The notes below the pieces were generated by a model, which was not told where the DNA came from, ran no database searches, and saw only the letters and a program-made list of their open reading frames with translations. From the NCBI GenBank assembly GCA_949296575.1, contig CASFPE010000035.1, forward strand, positions 186,001 through 250,000: DNA of 64,000 nt, given 5' to 3'. Positions 25,780 to 35,094 of the stretch are shown piece after piece. A program made the translations under genes and the position numbers. The first letter of the stretch is position 1; each line of letters opens with the position of its first letter. Source of the stretch: an uncultured Bacteroides sp. (GTDB taxonomy: Bacteria > Bacteroidota > Bacteroidia > Bacteroidales > Bacteroidaceae).

Positions 25780-26232
25780 ATGAGACAATACCTGTTCATC
25801 CTCTCCCTGTTGATGGCATGCACGCTTTGCAACGGACTCCATGCGCAAGACAAAGGCATGGCAAACGAAGGGAATGTCATCCCCATGGACCATGAAATGT
25901 TCATAAAAGAAGTCTTTGATTACACAAATGCGGAAGAATGGAAATACCAAGGCCGCATGCCTGCCATCATCGACTTCTACGCCGACTGGTGCGGGCCTTG
26001 CCGCATGGTGGCTCCCATCCTCCAGCAACTGGCACAAGAATACAAAGGAAAAATCATCGTCTACAAAGTCAATACAGACCAAGAAAGGAAGCTGGCCGGC
26101 GCCGTAGGCATCCAGTCACTGCCCACCATCCTCCTGATACCGGCAGAAGGACAACCGCAAGTCATTGTCGGAGCAGCCGACAAAGACACTTTCAAAAAGG
26201 CCATAGAAACCGTCCTCCTGAAACAACAATGA
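25780..26232 (+). CDS. Periplasmic thioredoxin-like protein
   Basis: 150 residues with a signal peptide (MRQYLFILSLLMACTL..., cleavage near LHA). Thioredoxin fold follows with FYADWCGPCRM (Cys71, Cys74) and cis-Pro in QSLPTILLIP. Likely keeps exported proteins reduced or assists envelope redox folding. It closely resembles the preceding cytosolic thioredoxin in its core, so the pair may come from a duplication with an added signal. The TPR gene begins 9 bp later. Confidence 0.9.
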   Translation: MRQYLFILSLLMACTLCNGLHAQDKGMANEGNVIPMDHEMFIKEVFDYTNAEEWKYQGRMPAIIDFYADWCGPCRMVAPILQQLAQEYKGKIIVYKVNTDQERKLAGAVGIQSLPTILLIPAEGQPQVIVGAADKDTFKKAIETVLLKQQ

Positions 26233-26241
26233 GGCGAAAAC

Positions 26242-28458
26242 ATGGAAGAAAAAGACATTCAACAACTGCATGCGCACATTATCCGCCTTCTTGACGGGAA
26301 AAGATTGAAAGAAGGGCTGGAAGCCATGCACAAACTGGCTGCCGGCACCACAGGGCAAGGCATCGGCAACGCCATCGAGGAAATAGAAACCACCTACCAA
26401 TACATGCTTCAATACATGAAGCAGGATTGCGCTGACCCCGAAAGGCAAAACTTGTACAACAAGCTCTTGGCAGATGCCTATACATGGGCCGACAAAGCCC
26501 AAAGAACCCGCCTGACGCCCATATCCACGCGCTTGTATTTCGACAAGCTGCGCTTCAGCCAATTAAAGCCATTCAGGACATTGGGCGAACTGCAATTGGA
26601 AATGGAAGCATACACAGAAAACATGGGCCTCAGCGGACTGCTCGACAACGGCAACGGCACCCCCAACGACGAAATCAGCAAAAGGCACGAGCAAGCTTAT
26701 TCCGACATGTTCCACCGGATATGGCTGGCCGGCATCTGGGATTGCCAGGAAGAAGAAGAAGCACACAAACTGTTGTCCTCGCTCCTTGTCCCCGTACAAG
26801 ACCTTTCACTTTTTGCCAGTGCGCTCACCCTAAGCTTGATGGAAATATTCGACAGCAGAAAACTGCTGCTGCTGTTGGACTGTTGCCAACATACGGCCGA
26901 AGAAGTACGCCAAAGGGCAACCATAGGGGCAGCCATCATCATCTTCTTGCACGACAAGCGGATTTCTGCCTACCCTGCCCTCTCGGCAAGAATCCGTTTG
27001 CTGAACGAAGACCCTGCATTTGCCAAAAACCTCAACACCATACAAATCCAGTTATGGAGAAGCAGGGAAACAAAGAAAATAGACAAGAAAATGAGGGAAG
27101 AAATCATCCCTGAGATGCTTCGGAATGCCAACAACATCACCAAAGCCAAATTAGACCTTGACGAGGATGAAATCCCGGAAGACATCAATCCCGAATGGGA
27201 AGACTGGATGGAAAAGTCGGGCATGAACGACAAACTCATGGAAATAAACGAACTGCAAATGGAAGGAGCCGACATCTACATGAGCACATTCTCGCAGTTG
27301 AAAACCTACCCGTTCTTTCGCGACATTTCCAACTGGTTCTATCCTTTCGACGCGCAACATTCCGCCGTGGCCCATGCAATCCGGAAACAAGGAAAAAGGA
27401 GCCATTCGTTGCTGGGCCACATCCTGCAATCCGGGATATTCTGCAATTCCGACAAATATTCATTCGCGCTGACCATTGCCCAAATCCCCGAAGAACAACA
27501 GAAAATGATGGAAGCACAGTTTGAAGCCCAAAACGAGGCCAACAATGAAACAAGCGCATTCGAAAAGATGGAAGCACATTCCCGCAGGCCCGACACTATC
27601 AGCAACCAGTACATACAGGACCTCTACCGCTTCTTCAAAGTGCATCCCCGGAAAAAAGAATTCCACGACATTTTTGAAGAACCGCTCAACTTGGCAGCCA
27701 CACAAACACTGAAAGGAGCATTCAGCCATGCTGAAAGCAAATTGAACCTTGCAGAATACCTGTTCTCAAAAGGATATACGGCAGAAGCCTTGGCGTTTTA
27801 CCAAGACATCATCCGGAACAATGAAGGAAACGATGCCGAAATCTTCCAGAAAGCCGGCTACTGCCTTCAGCAGAACAAAGATTACAGGAATGCCATTGAA
27901 GCCTATTGGCAAGCCGATTCCAGAAAGCCCGGCAACTCATGGACTTTGCGCCACCTGGCCGCTTGCCACAAGCAATTGAAGCAATATGACGAAGCTTTGT
28001 CTTATTACAAGAAGGTTGAACAAATCATGCCGGACAACCTCAACACCCTTTTCCAAATAGGATATTGCCTCACGGAAACCAAGCATTACGAAGAAGCGTT
28101 GGCTTATTTCTTCAAAATAGAATACGGCAACCCGCAATCTGCCAAAGCGCAAAGAGCCGTAGCATGGTGTTCCTTTGCCGCAGGAAAGCCGGAACAAGCC
28201 CTGAAATACTATGAAAAGGCCATCAGCAACAGCCCGCAAATGCAAGATTACCTCAACGCCGGCCATGTGCATTGGAGCATGGGCCACGCAGGGAAAGCTG
28301 CCGAAAACTATGCAAAAGCCGCCAAGCTATCCCCAAGCATGGACGATTTCATCACCCTTTTCAACAAAGACGAGGAAATATTGAAGGAAGCCGGCATACC
28401 ACAAGAAGAAATCCCGCTGATGCGCGACCTCATACGCTACATGGCAAAGCAAAGTTAA
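26242..28458 (+). CDS. TPR-repeat protein
   Basis: 738 residues, soluble, no signal peptide. The N-terminal 450 residues are helical and acidic with no domain I can name. From about 490 onward there are at least five TPR units, for example KGYTAEALAFYQDI, KDYRNAIEAYWQA, KQYDEALSYYKKVEQ, KHYEEALAYFFKIE and GKPEQALKYYEKAI. These act in protein-protein contact. Third gene of the thioredoxin operon, so a scaffold or stress role linked to redox is possible. Its stop codon overlaps that of the convergent MATE gene (28455-28458). Confidence 0.85.
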   Translation: MEEKDIQQLHAHIIRLLDGKRLKEGLEAMHKLAAGTTGQGIGNAIEEIETTYQYMLQYMKQDCADPERQNLYNKLLADAYTWADKAQRTRLTPISTRLYFDKLRFSQLKPFRTLGELQLEMEAYTENMGLSGLLDNGNGTPNDEISKRHEQAYSDMFHRIWLAGIWDCQEEEEAHKLLSSLLVPVQDLSLFASALTLSLMEIFDSRKLLLLLDCCQHTAEEVRQRATIGAAIIIFLHDKRISAYPALSARIRLLNEDPAFAKNLNTIQIQLWRSRETKKIDKKMREEIIPEMLRNANNITKAKLDLDEDEIPEDINPEWEDWMEKSGMNDKLMEINELQMEGADIYMSTFSQLKTYPFFRDISNWFYPFDAQHSAVAHAIRKQGKRSHSLLGHILQSGIFCNSDKYSFALTIAQIPEEQQKMMEAQFEAQNEANNETSAFEKMEAHSRRPDTISNQYIQDLYRFFKVHPRKKEFHDIFEEPLNLAATQTLKGAFSHAESKLNLAEYLFSKGYTAEALAFYQDIIRNNEGNDAEIFQKAGYCLQQNKDYRNAIEAYWQADSRKPGNSWTLRHLAACHKQLKQYDEALSYYKKVEQIMPDNLNTLFQIGYCLTETKHYEEALAYFFKIEYGNPQSAKAQRAVAWCSFAAGKPEQALKYYEKAISNSPQMQDYLNAGHVHWSMGHAGKAAENYAKAAKLSPSMDDFITLFNKDEEILKEAGIPQEEIPLMRDLIRYMAKQS

Positions 28459-29903
28459 GGCTTCTCCCATGCCGCAAGCGGCTGTTTCTTCAGCCACCGC
28501 CCCGTTTTCAGGTACAGCAAGAAGATGGTTCCCCTGAAACAAAGCTCAATGCACATGGCCAGCCACACCCCTTTCAGCCCCATCGACGGGGCAAGAAGGG
28601 CAGCAAGGACAAGGCGCACCGCCCAAATGCTGAAGAAATTCATCAGGCAAGGCGCCACTGTTTTCCCTGCCCCCACGCAAACGCCATATGCCACAATGGC
28701 GGCAGCAAACATCGGCTCGGCAAAAGCTTCGATGCGCAAAGCCATCACGCCCAAAGAAAGCACCTCTGCATCCGGGGTCATCGAACCGATAATCTGCGGC
28801 GCCCAAACATACATTACAATGCCCATCAGCCCCATCACCAGCATGCCCATGGAAACTGTGATGGCGGCAAACCGCCGGGCCAAGCTTGTGCGCCCTGCCC
28901 CATAGCTTTGCCCCACCAACGTGGTGGCTGCATCAGCAATGCCATACCCGGGCATGTAGCACAGGCTTTCCGCCGTGATGGCAAAAGAGTTGGCAGCAAT
29001 CGAGAAAATGCCAAGAGGCGCGACAATCACCGTCGTCATGATTTGCGCGCCGCAAATCACACCATGCTCCACTCCCATCGGGAAGCCGATGCGAAATGCC
29101 TTTTTCAGCACCGCGCCAGCCAAGCGGAACGAACCACGAAAACCCGGCAAACGCAAAGCCGAACGGGAACAAAGGTACCACATCATCCATCCGGCCGCCA
29201 CAAGTTCGGCAAGACCCGTGCCCAATGCCGCGCCCTCCACGCCCCATCCTGCGCCGGGGAGCCACAACGAAACGCCTCCCAACTGCAACTTGCGGGAAGG
29301 GAATATCAGGAAGAAATTGAAAACCACGTCCAGCACACACATCAATACGCTCAATATGCTCGGCACGTGCATGTTGCCGCTGCAACGCAGCATGCCGCCG
29401 GCCAAGACATAAAGCTGGAACACCGGCAAGAACGAAGAATAAATAAGGAAATAGGCCGACGAATCATCGCAGATAGATGCGCCGCCGCCCAACCACGATG
29501 GAAGCCAAGGACTGATGGAAACGCCCGCCACCCCCAAAAGGATGCCGAAAAGAAAGACAGCCACCAAGGCTTGCCTCAGGACCATCCGCGCACGCTCCAT
29601 GTCGCCTGCGCCGATGGCATGGGCCACTTGCACGCAAAAGCCCATGGAAGCTGCCGTGCACGACCCGCTGAACAGCCAAGTGGTCGTGGAAATCAGGCCG
29701 ATGGATGCCGCAGCTTCCGCCCCAAGGCTTCCTACCATCGCGGCATCTATGTATTGCATCAAAATGGACGAGAACTGCGCCATGATGGCAGGCACGCTCA
29801 ACAATGCGGCCAGCTTCAGTTGCTGCCGCAGGGTCATCGGCGCACCTGCGCGTATCAGCGCCAGCAAGCCGTCTGCCTCATTCCGTATCCCGCCGCTTTT
29901 CAC
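28455..29903 (-). CDS. MATE family multidrug/Na+ efflux transporter
   Basis: 482-residue inner-membrane protein with about 12 helices in two similar halves, the MATE fold. The first helix region LAALLSVPAIMAQFSSILMQ and the segment YIDAAMVGSLG are typical. Exports organic cations or drugs with Na+ or H+ exchange. The frame opens with GTG at 29903, which has GGAGG about 9 bases upstream, unusual in Bacteroidetes. An in-frame ATG at 29837 (MTLRQQLKLAAL) is the alternative start. Base composition is more GC-rich than its neighbours. Confidence 0.9.
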   Translation of the reverse strand: MKSGGIRNEADGLLALIRAGAPMTLRQQLKLAALLSVPAIMAQFSSILMQYIDAAMVGSLGAEAAASIGLISTTTWLFSGSCTAASMGFCVQVAHAIGAGDMERARMVLRQALVAVFLFGILLGVAGVSISPWLPSWLGGGASICDDSSAYFLIYSSFLPVFQLYVLAGGMLRCSGNMHVPSILSVLMCVLDVVFNFFLIFPSRKLQLGGVSLWLPGAGWGVEGAALGTGLAELVAAGWMMWYLCSRSALRLPGFRGSFRLAGAVLKKAFRIGFPMGVEHGVICGAQIMTTVIVAPLGIFSIAANSFAITAESLCYMPGYGIADAATTLVGQSYGAGRTSLARRFAAITVSMGMLVMGLMGIVMYVWAPQIIGSMTPDAEVLSLGVMALRIEAFAEPMFAAAIVAYGVCVGAGKTVAPCLMNFFSIWAVRLVLAALLAPSMGLKGVWLAMCIELCFRGTIFLLYLKTGRWLKKQPLAAWEKP

Positions 29904-30076
29904 CGGTTCATGCCTCCCGCTTCATCCTGTCCCGCCGACCATGCGCACCGGCCGGGCCGATGCCATCCGCAACCATGCTGGCCGGCACATCCTCTTTCTT
30001 TCCATTAAACATGCGGCAAAGTTCGCAAAAAAACGCCAATTCCATGCCAGCAAACCACGGATTGTATTGCCATTAT

Positions 30077-30107
30077 TGCATTTTATACCCTGCATCCGCT
30101 ATCTTTG
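30077..30107 (+). promoter_or_regulatory. Promoter of the Nudix gene
   Basis: TTG at 30077-30079, about 20 bases, TATCTTTG at 30100-30107; 17-base leader to the ATG at 30125. Confidence 0.6.
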
Positions 30108-30124
30108 CCAACAAAAAACGAACC

Positions 30125-30658
30125 ATGGAACACCCGTTAGCTCAATTCAGATACTGCCCGGAATGCGGCTCTGCCGATTTCCGCATCCACGACCTCAAGT
30201 CGAAACAATGCGGGCAATGCGGCTTCACTTACTATTTCAATGCCAGCGCGGCCACGGCAGCGTTCATCTTCAACGAAAGGCAGGAACTGATGGTGTGCCG
30301 CAGGGGAAAGGCGCCGGCCAAAGGGACATTGGACCTGCCCGGCGGCTTCATCGACCTGCACGAAACGGCAGAAGAAGGCATCCGGCGCGAAGTGAAGGAA
30401 GAAACCAACTTGGATGTGCAGGAATGCCGCTACTTGTTTTCGCTGCCCAACCTGTATGAATACGCCGGCTTCACGGTGCATACACTCGACTTGTTCTTCT
30501 TGTGCCGGGTGGATGATTCCAGCCCCCTCGCCCCGGACGACGATGCCAGCGAATGCTTCTTCCTGCCCCTCAGCGGCATCCGCCCCGAACAGTTCGGCCT
30601 CGCCTCCATCCGAAAGGCGGTAACCATGCTGCTCGATGCCCGCCACATCCCGTCATGA
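30125..30658 (+). CDS. Nudix hydrolase with N-terminal zinc ribbon
   Basis: 177 residues. A zinc ribbon (CPECG about 11-15 and CGQCG about 31-35) precedes a Nudix domain with the box GGFIDLHETAEEG...REVKEET (about residues 75-97), containing all catalytic Gly/Arg/Glu positions. This two-part layout is that of NADH pyrophosphatase-like (NudC-like) and related Nudix proteins. The substrate is some nucleoside diphosphate derivative, not identifiable further. Longer frames upstream run through the promoter and are rejected. Followed by a palindrome-rich spacer. Confidence 0.9.
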   Translation: MEHPLAQFRYCPECGSADFRIHDLKSKQCGQCGFTYYFNASAATAAFIFNERQELMVCRRGKAPAKGTLDLPGGFIDLHETAEEGIRREVKEETNLDVQECRYLFSLPNLYEYAGFTVHTLDLFFLCRVDDSSPLAPDDDASECFFLPLSGIRPEQFGLASIRKAVTMLLDARHIPS

Positions 30659-30796
30659 AGCCCGCCTTCTCCTAAGAACATTGTTTACATCACAGGAAGG
30701 GAACAAGGGCATCCCTGGGGAAACACGCGAAAATCGCTGCATGAAAAATTGGTTATCAGCCAATAACAGCGTCCATTGCCAAGAACAATGCCAAGC

Positions 30797-30857
30797 ACGA
30801 TTAATAATCGTCCGGCATGACGATTAATAATCGTACACGTGTACGATTATTAATCGT
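30797..30857. repeat. Triple 15-bp palindrome array
   Basis: ACGATTAATAATCGT at 30797-30811 and 30820-30834, and its inverse ACGATTATTAATCGT at 30843-30857. Copies two and three with the bases between form a perfect 38-bp palindrome (30820-30857) centred on ACACGTGT. Copies one and three, extended by GC, give a 17-bp inverted pair. It is in the 363-bp gap between the Nudix gene and topA, which otherwise holds only the topA terminator and loose element-A-like fragments. Confidence 0.75.
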
Positions 30858-30956
30858 GCAAGCAAAAGTTCCTGATGAATTGCGCAAATTATCCGAACAA
30901 AACGGCACGCGCCTTCCGAAGGCGCCGGCAAATTTCCCCGGGAAAGTTCCAGAAAA

Positions 30957-31001
30957 ATTCCGGGCCTGCACCCGTGGAATCCACGAATGCAGGCCCGGAA
31001 T
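30957..31001 (-). terminator. Terminator of topA
   Basis: ATTCCGGGCCTGCA and TGCAGGCCCGGAAT form a perfect 14-bp stem, with an inner CGTGGA/TCCACG hairpin in the loop. On the minus strand it is followed by a T tract, 21 bases after the topA stop. Confidence 0.8.
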
Positions 31002-31021
31002 TACGTTCAACAGGTTTTGCG

Positions 31022-33370
31022 TCATTCTTTCTTCGCCGCACGGCGACCCCGCTTGCGGGGCATGGATGCCTTTTCCTCCTGCAACTTGATGAGCATGAAG
31101 CAACCCTCCAGATTCAAATCCTCTGGAGTGATTTCGGCCGGAATCCGGTAATTCTTCTCTTTGTAAGAGATGTAAGGCCCGTAACGCCCGTTGAGGACCT
31201 GCATGTCCGGGTCCTCAGCAAACGTCCGTATCACCCTTTTTGCTTCTGCCTGCCGCTTCGCCTCTATCAAAGCAATGGCATCTTCCAACGTTACGCTCAA
31301 AGGATCCATTCCTTTGGGCATGGAAATGTATTTTTCGCCATGATGCACATACGGGCCGAACCTCCCGGCGCCTACTGCGAGAGTCTGGCCTTCATATTCG
31401 CCTAAAGTGCGGGGAAGCTTGAACAGTTCCAAGGCTTGCTCCAAAGTGACGGTCTCCATGGAAAGGTCTTTCCGGAGCTGCGCAAAGCGAGGCTTGTCCG
31501 TATCATCCGCAACCCCAATCTGCACGACAGGGCCAAAACGGCCAATCTTCACGGAGACAGGCTTTCCGGTCCCGGGTTCAACGCCCAAGACACGCTCGCC
31601 CACCTTGTGTTCCGACTTCAGCGACATGGCATTTTCCACCGACGGGTGGAAATCCTTATAAAAGTCTTTCATCATGTCCGTCCATTGCGTATGCCCCTCG
31701 GCCACCTCGTCGAACTGCTTTTCCACGTTGGCCGTGAAGTTATAGTCCAAAATGTTCGGGAAATAGCTCGTCAAAAAGTCATTGACCACTATGCCGATAT
31801 CCGTGGGAAGCAACTTCGACTTCTCTGCGCCCACCGTTTCCTCCTTCACGCTCTCAGTTATCTTGCCGCCTTCCAATGCCAAGACGCTGCAAGCAATCTC
31901 ATGTCCCGGCTTGTCGCCTTTCACCACATATTCGCGCTGTTGGATGGTGGAAATCGTAGGAGCATAGGTGGAAGGACGCCCGATGCCCAGTTCCTCCAGC
32001 TTGCGGACCAAGCTGGCTTCCGTGTAACGCAGCGGATGCTGGGTGAAACGCTCCATAGCCACAACCGACCGGCATTCCAACTTTTCGCCTTTTTCCAAAG
32101 GCGGCAAAAGGCGGCTTTCGTCTTCGTTTTCCGCATCTTCGTCAAAAGACTCTTTATAGATGCGCAAGAAGCCGTCGAACTTCACCACTTGCCCGATGGC
32201 GACAAAAGAGTCGCCGGCCCCGCTGGCGCTTATGGTAACGGTAGTTTTCTCCAATTCCGCATCCGACATCTGCGACGCGATGGTGCGTTTCCATATCAGG
32301 TCATACAATTTCTTTTCCTGGCTCGAGCCGTCAATCGCATGTTTTTCCATGTACGTCGGGCGGATTGCTTCGTGCGCTTCCTGCGCCCCTTTCGTCTTGG
32401 TTGAGAAATGCCTTGTATGCAGATACTGTTCGCCCAGCATATTGGTAATGACCTGCCGGCTCGCCTGCACCGCCAGTTCCGACAGATTCACCGAATCGGT
32501 ACGCATATAAGTGATTTTTCCTGATTCATACAATTTCTGCGCGACAATCATCGTCTGGGCAACGGTGAACCCCAATTTGCGGGCAGCTTCCTGCTGGAGC
32601 GTGGAAGTGGTGAACGGGGCAGAAGGAGATTTCTTCACAGGACGGGTTGCAATATCCTCTACAACAAACTCGCTTTTCTTGCATTGTTCCAAGAAAGCAC
32701 GCGCTTCTTCCTTTGCCTTGAAGCGGCGGGACAGTTCGGCTTTCACTTCCACCGGCTTGCCATCCTCGCCCGGAACCACAAAAGCAGCCGTAACGCGGAA
32801 TGCCGCTTCTGATTTGAATGCCTGTATCTCGCGCTCGCGTTCCACAATAAGACGGACAGCCACTGATTGCACACGCCCTGCCGAAAGGGCAGGTTTCACC
32901 TTCTTCCACAAAACGGGAGACAACTCAAAGCCCACGATGCGGTCAAGGATGCGTCGCGCCTGCTGTGCATCCACCAGGTTTATATCAATATTGCGGGGAT
33001 GCTGGATGGCTTGCAAGATGGCCGGTTTGGTAATCTCATGGAAAACAATCCGGCGGGTCTTTTCCGGCTTCAGCCCCAATACCTCATAAAGGTGCCATGA
33101 TATGGCTTCTCCCTCGCGGTCTTCATCGGAAGCCAGCCAAACCATGTCGGCTTTCCCTGCTTCCTCCTTCAGGTCCGACACCAATTTTTGCTTGTCGGCC
33201 GGAATCTCATAATCAGGCTTGAAGTTGTCCTTTATGTCGATGCTGAACGCTTTCTTCTTTAAATCGCGGATATGCCCGTAGCTTGACAGGACTTTATAAT
33301 CTTTTCCTAAGAATTTCTCTATCGTTTTAGCTTTTGCCGGTGACTCGACAATAACCAAATTCTTCTGCAT
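31022..33370 (-). CDS. topA: DNA topoisomerase I (type IA)
   Basis: Relaxes negative supercoils behind RNA polymerase and replication forks. 782 residues. An N-terminal Toprim domain has VESPAKAKTIEKFLG (about 8-22) and SDEDREGEAISWHL (about 80-93). The catalytic tyrosine is Tyr288 in ITYMRTDS. The C-terminus has RFGPYV / RYGPYISYKEKNY repeats (topoisomerase C-terminal repeat type) and a basic tail RKRGRRAAKKE, with no tetracysteine zinc fingers, as usual in Bacteroidetes. Start set at the ATG at 33370 (MQKNLVIVESP), since a longer frame overlaps the promoter box. Confidence 0.96.
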   Translation of the reverse strand: MQKNLVIVESPAKAKTIEKFLGKDYKVLSSYGHIRDLKKKAFSIDIKDNFKPDYEIPADKQKLVSDLKEEAGKADMVWLASDEDREGEAISWHLYEVLGLKPEKTRRIVFHEITKPAILQAIQHPRNIDINLVDAQQARRILDRIVGFELSPVLWKKVKPALSAGRVQSVAVRLIVEREREIQAFKSEAAFRVTAAFVVPGEDGKPVEVKAELSRRFKAKEEARAFLEQCKKSEFVVEDIATRPVKKSPSAPFTTSTLQQEAARKLGFTVAQTMIVAQKLYESGKITYMRTDSVNLSELAVQASRQVITNMLGEQYLHTRHFSTKTKGAQEAHEAIRPTYMEKHAIDGSSQEKKLYDLIWKRTIASQMSDAELEKTTVTISASGAGDSFVAIGQVVKFDGFLRIYKESFDEDAENEDESRLLPPLEKGEKLECRSVVAMERFTQHPLRYTEASLVRKLEELGIGRPSTYAPTISTIQQREYVVKGDKPGHEIACSVLALEGGKITESVKEETVGAEKSKLLPTDIGIVVNDFLTSYFPNILDYNFTANVEKQFDEVAEGHTQWTDMMKDFYKDFHPSVENAMSLKSEHKVGERVLGVEPGTGKPVSVKIGRFGPVVQIGVADDTDKPRFAQLRKDLSMETVTLEQALELFKLPRTLGEYEGQTLAVGAGRFGPYVHHGEKYISMPKGMDPLSVTLEDAIALIEAKRQAEAKRVIRTFAEDPDMQVLNGRYGPYISYKEKNYRIPAEITPEDLNLEGCFMLIKLQEEKASMPRKRGRRAAKKE

Positions 33371-33394
33371 GGCGTAACCTTTTTCAATTTCCGG

Positions 33395-33402
33395 CAAAAG
33401 TA
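33395..33402 (-). promoter_or_regulatory. -7 promoter box of topA
   Basis: On the minus strand TACTTTTG, 25 bases upstream of the topA ATG. A GGAAAAAACTTTTTTCC palindrome lies just upstream (33403-33419) in place of a clear -33 element. Confidence 0.55.
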
Positions 33403-33476
33403 GGAAAAAAGTTTTTTCCCCGCCCTGATAAGGGGAATAATCTGCCGTTTTTTATCTAATTAACGGTTTTACAAGC

Positions 33477-35090
33477 TCAAAAGCTGTACGACAAGCCTGC
33501 AAGGAAATGGAAACCTTCTGCCGGATAGTCCCAATACAGATTGTATTTCCTGTTCAGGATGTTGCCAATGTTGGCATACACGGACAAGCCTTTGTAGAGG
33601 TCGTAAGCCGCTTTCAGGCTCAAATTGTTCACCATCCCTTGCCCGAAATCCTTTTGGGCTTTGGCATATTCGTATCCGGCGCCTAACAAGAATGAACGGA
33701 AAGGACGGACATCCACAACTGCATGCAAGGTGCAAGAAGGCTTGAAAGCCAGCCCCTCCGCATCGTTCATCGTCCAATGGCGGTAAGTCCCATCCAGCGA
33801 CACTTCCAGCAAGTCCTTATACGAATAAGAAAAAGCCGCGCCGGCATATGCATTATGGTCATCTTCTTGAGCCGCAGCAATGAAACCCGCTTCTTTCACG
33901 TGGTAAAGGTCGTCTTTGAGATTCTGGTAACCGCCATAAATATGGAAATGGACGCCATCATAAGGGCTCATCCGAAATCCCAATGAAGCATTTGCCTGCT
34001 CATAAGTATTGGCTACGCGGTTGCCCTGCAAAACCATATAAGGATTCACATCCTCCAACCGCCTGAAATCGGACAAAATGCGCCCGCCCTCCGCTTTGGC
34101 GTAGAAAACATAGCGGTCATTGATGAAATACCGCACATCCACGTCGGGCGAAATCTGGAACGCATCGCCATGCCCCAGCGAAAAGTCCATGTGGATGCCT
34201 GCATGCAGCCGCCAGTTCCCGCTGCGCAATTCATAATGCGGGTTCAACTGGATGGAAGTGTAATCCGCAAGGAAACGGCCCGAATAGAATATATTGTCCA
34301 TCTGCACCCCAATGCCGAGCTTTTGGGCTGCATCAATTTCGCCGGCCACATGTGCTTTCGTGCAGACACGGTCTTCATGGACTCGCCTGTCACTCAACCC
34401 ATCCATGTTATGCGCCCGCAGATAATGCAACCAATCCGCTTCGACTGCATATTGCAAAGGGAAACCCTTCAATGACTTCAACCCCCAATGCACGTTGCCC
34501 GACATGAATTTCTGATGCGCGGACAGGGATGAAGGCGCATAACTGAAATTATCCTGCCCCCACTTCCCGCTGATGTGCATCATGCTGCGGTCAAAACGGT
34601 GCGCATAAGCAAGTGACGCGAAAGAGCGGTAATAATGCTGCGCATGTTTCTTGCCGTCCGCGAACTTCAGCTTCCCGTTCATCCCGTTGATGCCCGCAGA
34701 AATGCCCAAACGGCCTTTCCCGGACAAGTCGAACAGGCAGCCCAACTTTCCGTCCAAGTTGCCATAATTCCCGTATCCTGCACGCACGTAGCCCCTTCGG
34801 GCATCCTGTTCTTCCTCGGGCGCGGCCATTGGATGCACCGGGCGGAACTCCCCAAACGAAAGGAGCGGAAGCACAGATTGGGAGTATTCTATCGCTTGTT
34901 TCGGCACGACCGGTTCTTTCATGTCCGGAAGGATGTTGATCTTTGAAGCATCCATGATCTCAGGATTGTATTCATGTTCCACGACAACCGTGCGATCCTG
35001 CAAAGAATCGTTCCCTGCCGTTTGCGCATAAGCCCCGGATGAAAGGAGGGACAGGCAGGCACACCACAGGATTCCATATTTCTTCTTCAT
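33477..35090 (-). CDS. Outer-membrane beta-barrel protein (TonB-receptor-like barrel without plug)
   Basis: 537 residues with a signal peptide (cleaves near AYA). A periplasmic N-terminal segment with EHEYNPEIMDASKINILPD follows, then about 16 or more amphipathic strands ending in an aromatic C-terminus (LAGLSYSF), the usual barrel-insertion signal. The late strand KGLSVYANIGNILNRKYNLY resembles the end of TonB-dependent receptors, but there is no plug domain or TonB box. It lies 4 bp after the large TPR gene in the same operon, so the two probably act together in the envelope. Confidence 0.8.
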   Translation of the reverse strand: MKKKYGILWCACLSLLSSGAYAQTAGNDSLQDRTVVVEHEYNPEIMDASKINILPDMKEPVVPKQAIEYSQSVLPLLSFGEFRPVHPMAAPEEEQDARRGYVRAGYGNYGNLDGKLGCLFDLSGKGRLGISAGINGMNGKLKFADGKKHAQHYYRSFASLAYAHRFDRSMMHISGKWGQDNFSYAPSSLSAHQKFMSGNVHWGLKSLKGFPLQYAVEADWLHYLRAHNMDGLSDRRVHEDRVCTKAHVAGEIDAAQKLGIGVQMDNIFYSGRFLADYTSIQLNPHYELRSGNWRLHAGIHMDFSLGHGDAFQISPDVDVRYFINDRYVFYAKAEGGRILSDFRRLEDVNPYMVLQGNRVANTYEQANASLGFRMSPYDGVHFHIYGGYQNLKDDLYHVKEAGFIAAAQEDDHNAYAGAAFSYSYKDLLEVSLDGTYRHWTMNDAEGLAFKPSCTLHAVVDVRPFRSFLLGAGYEYAKAQKDFGQGMVNNLSLKAAYDLYKGLSVYANIGNILNRKYNLYWDYPAEGFHFLAGLSYSF

Positions 35091-35094
35091 GTCT

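Noticed and set aside
28272..30008. Long plus-strand open frame (578 codons) opposite the MATE gene
   Set aside because: Its translation is rich in His, Arg, Pro and Gln without hydrophobic pattern, while the opposite strand encodes a clear MATE transporter. It is an antisense shadow of GC-rich codons.
31436..32404. Plus-strand open frame (322 codons) opposite topA
   Set aside because: Antisense to conserved topoisomerase sequence, with no recognisable domain or promoter.
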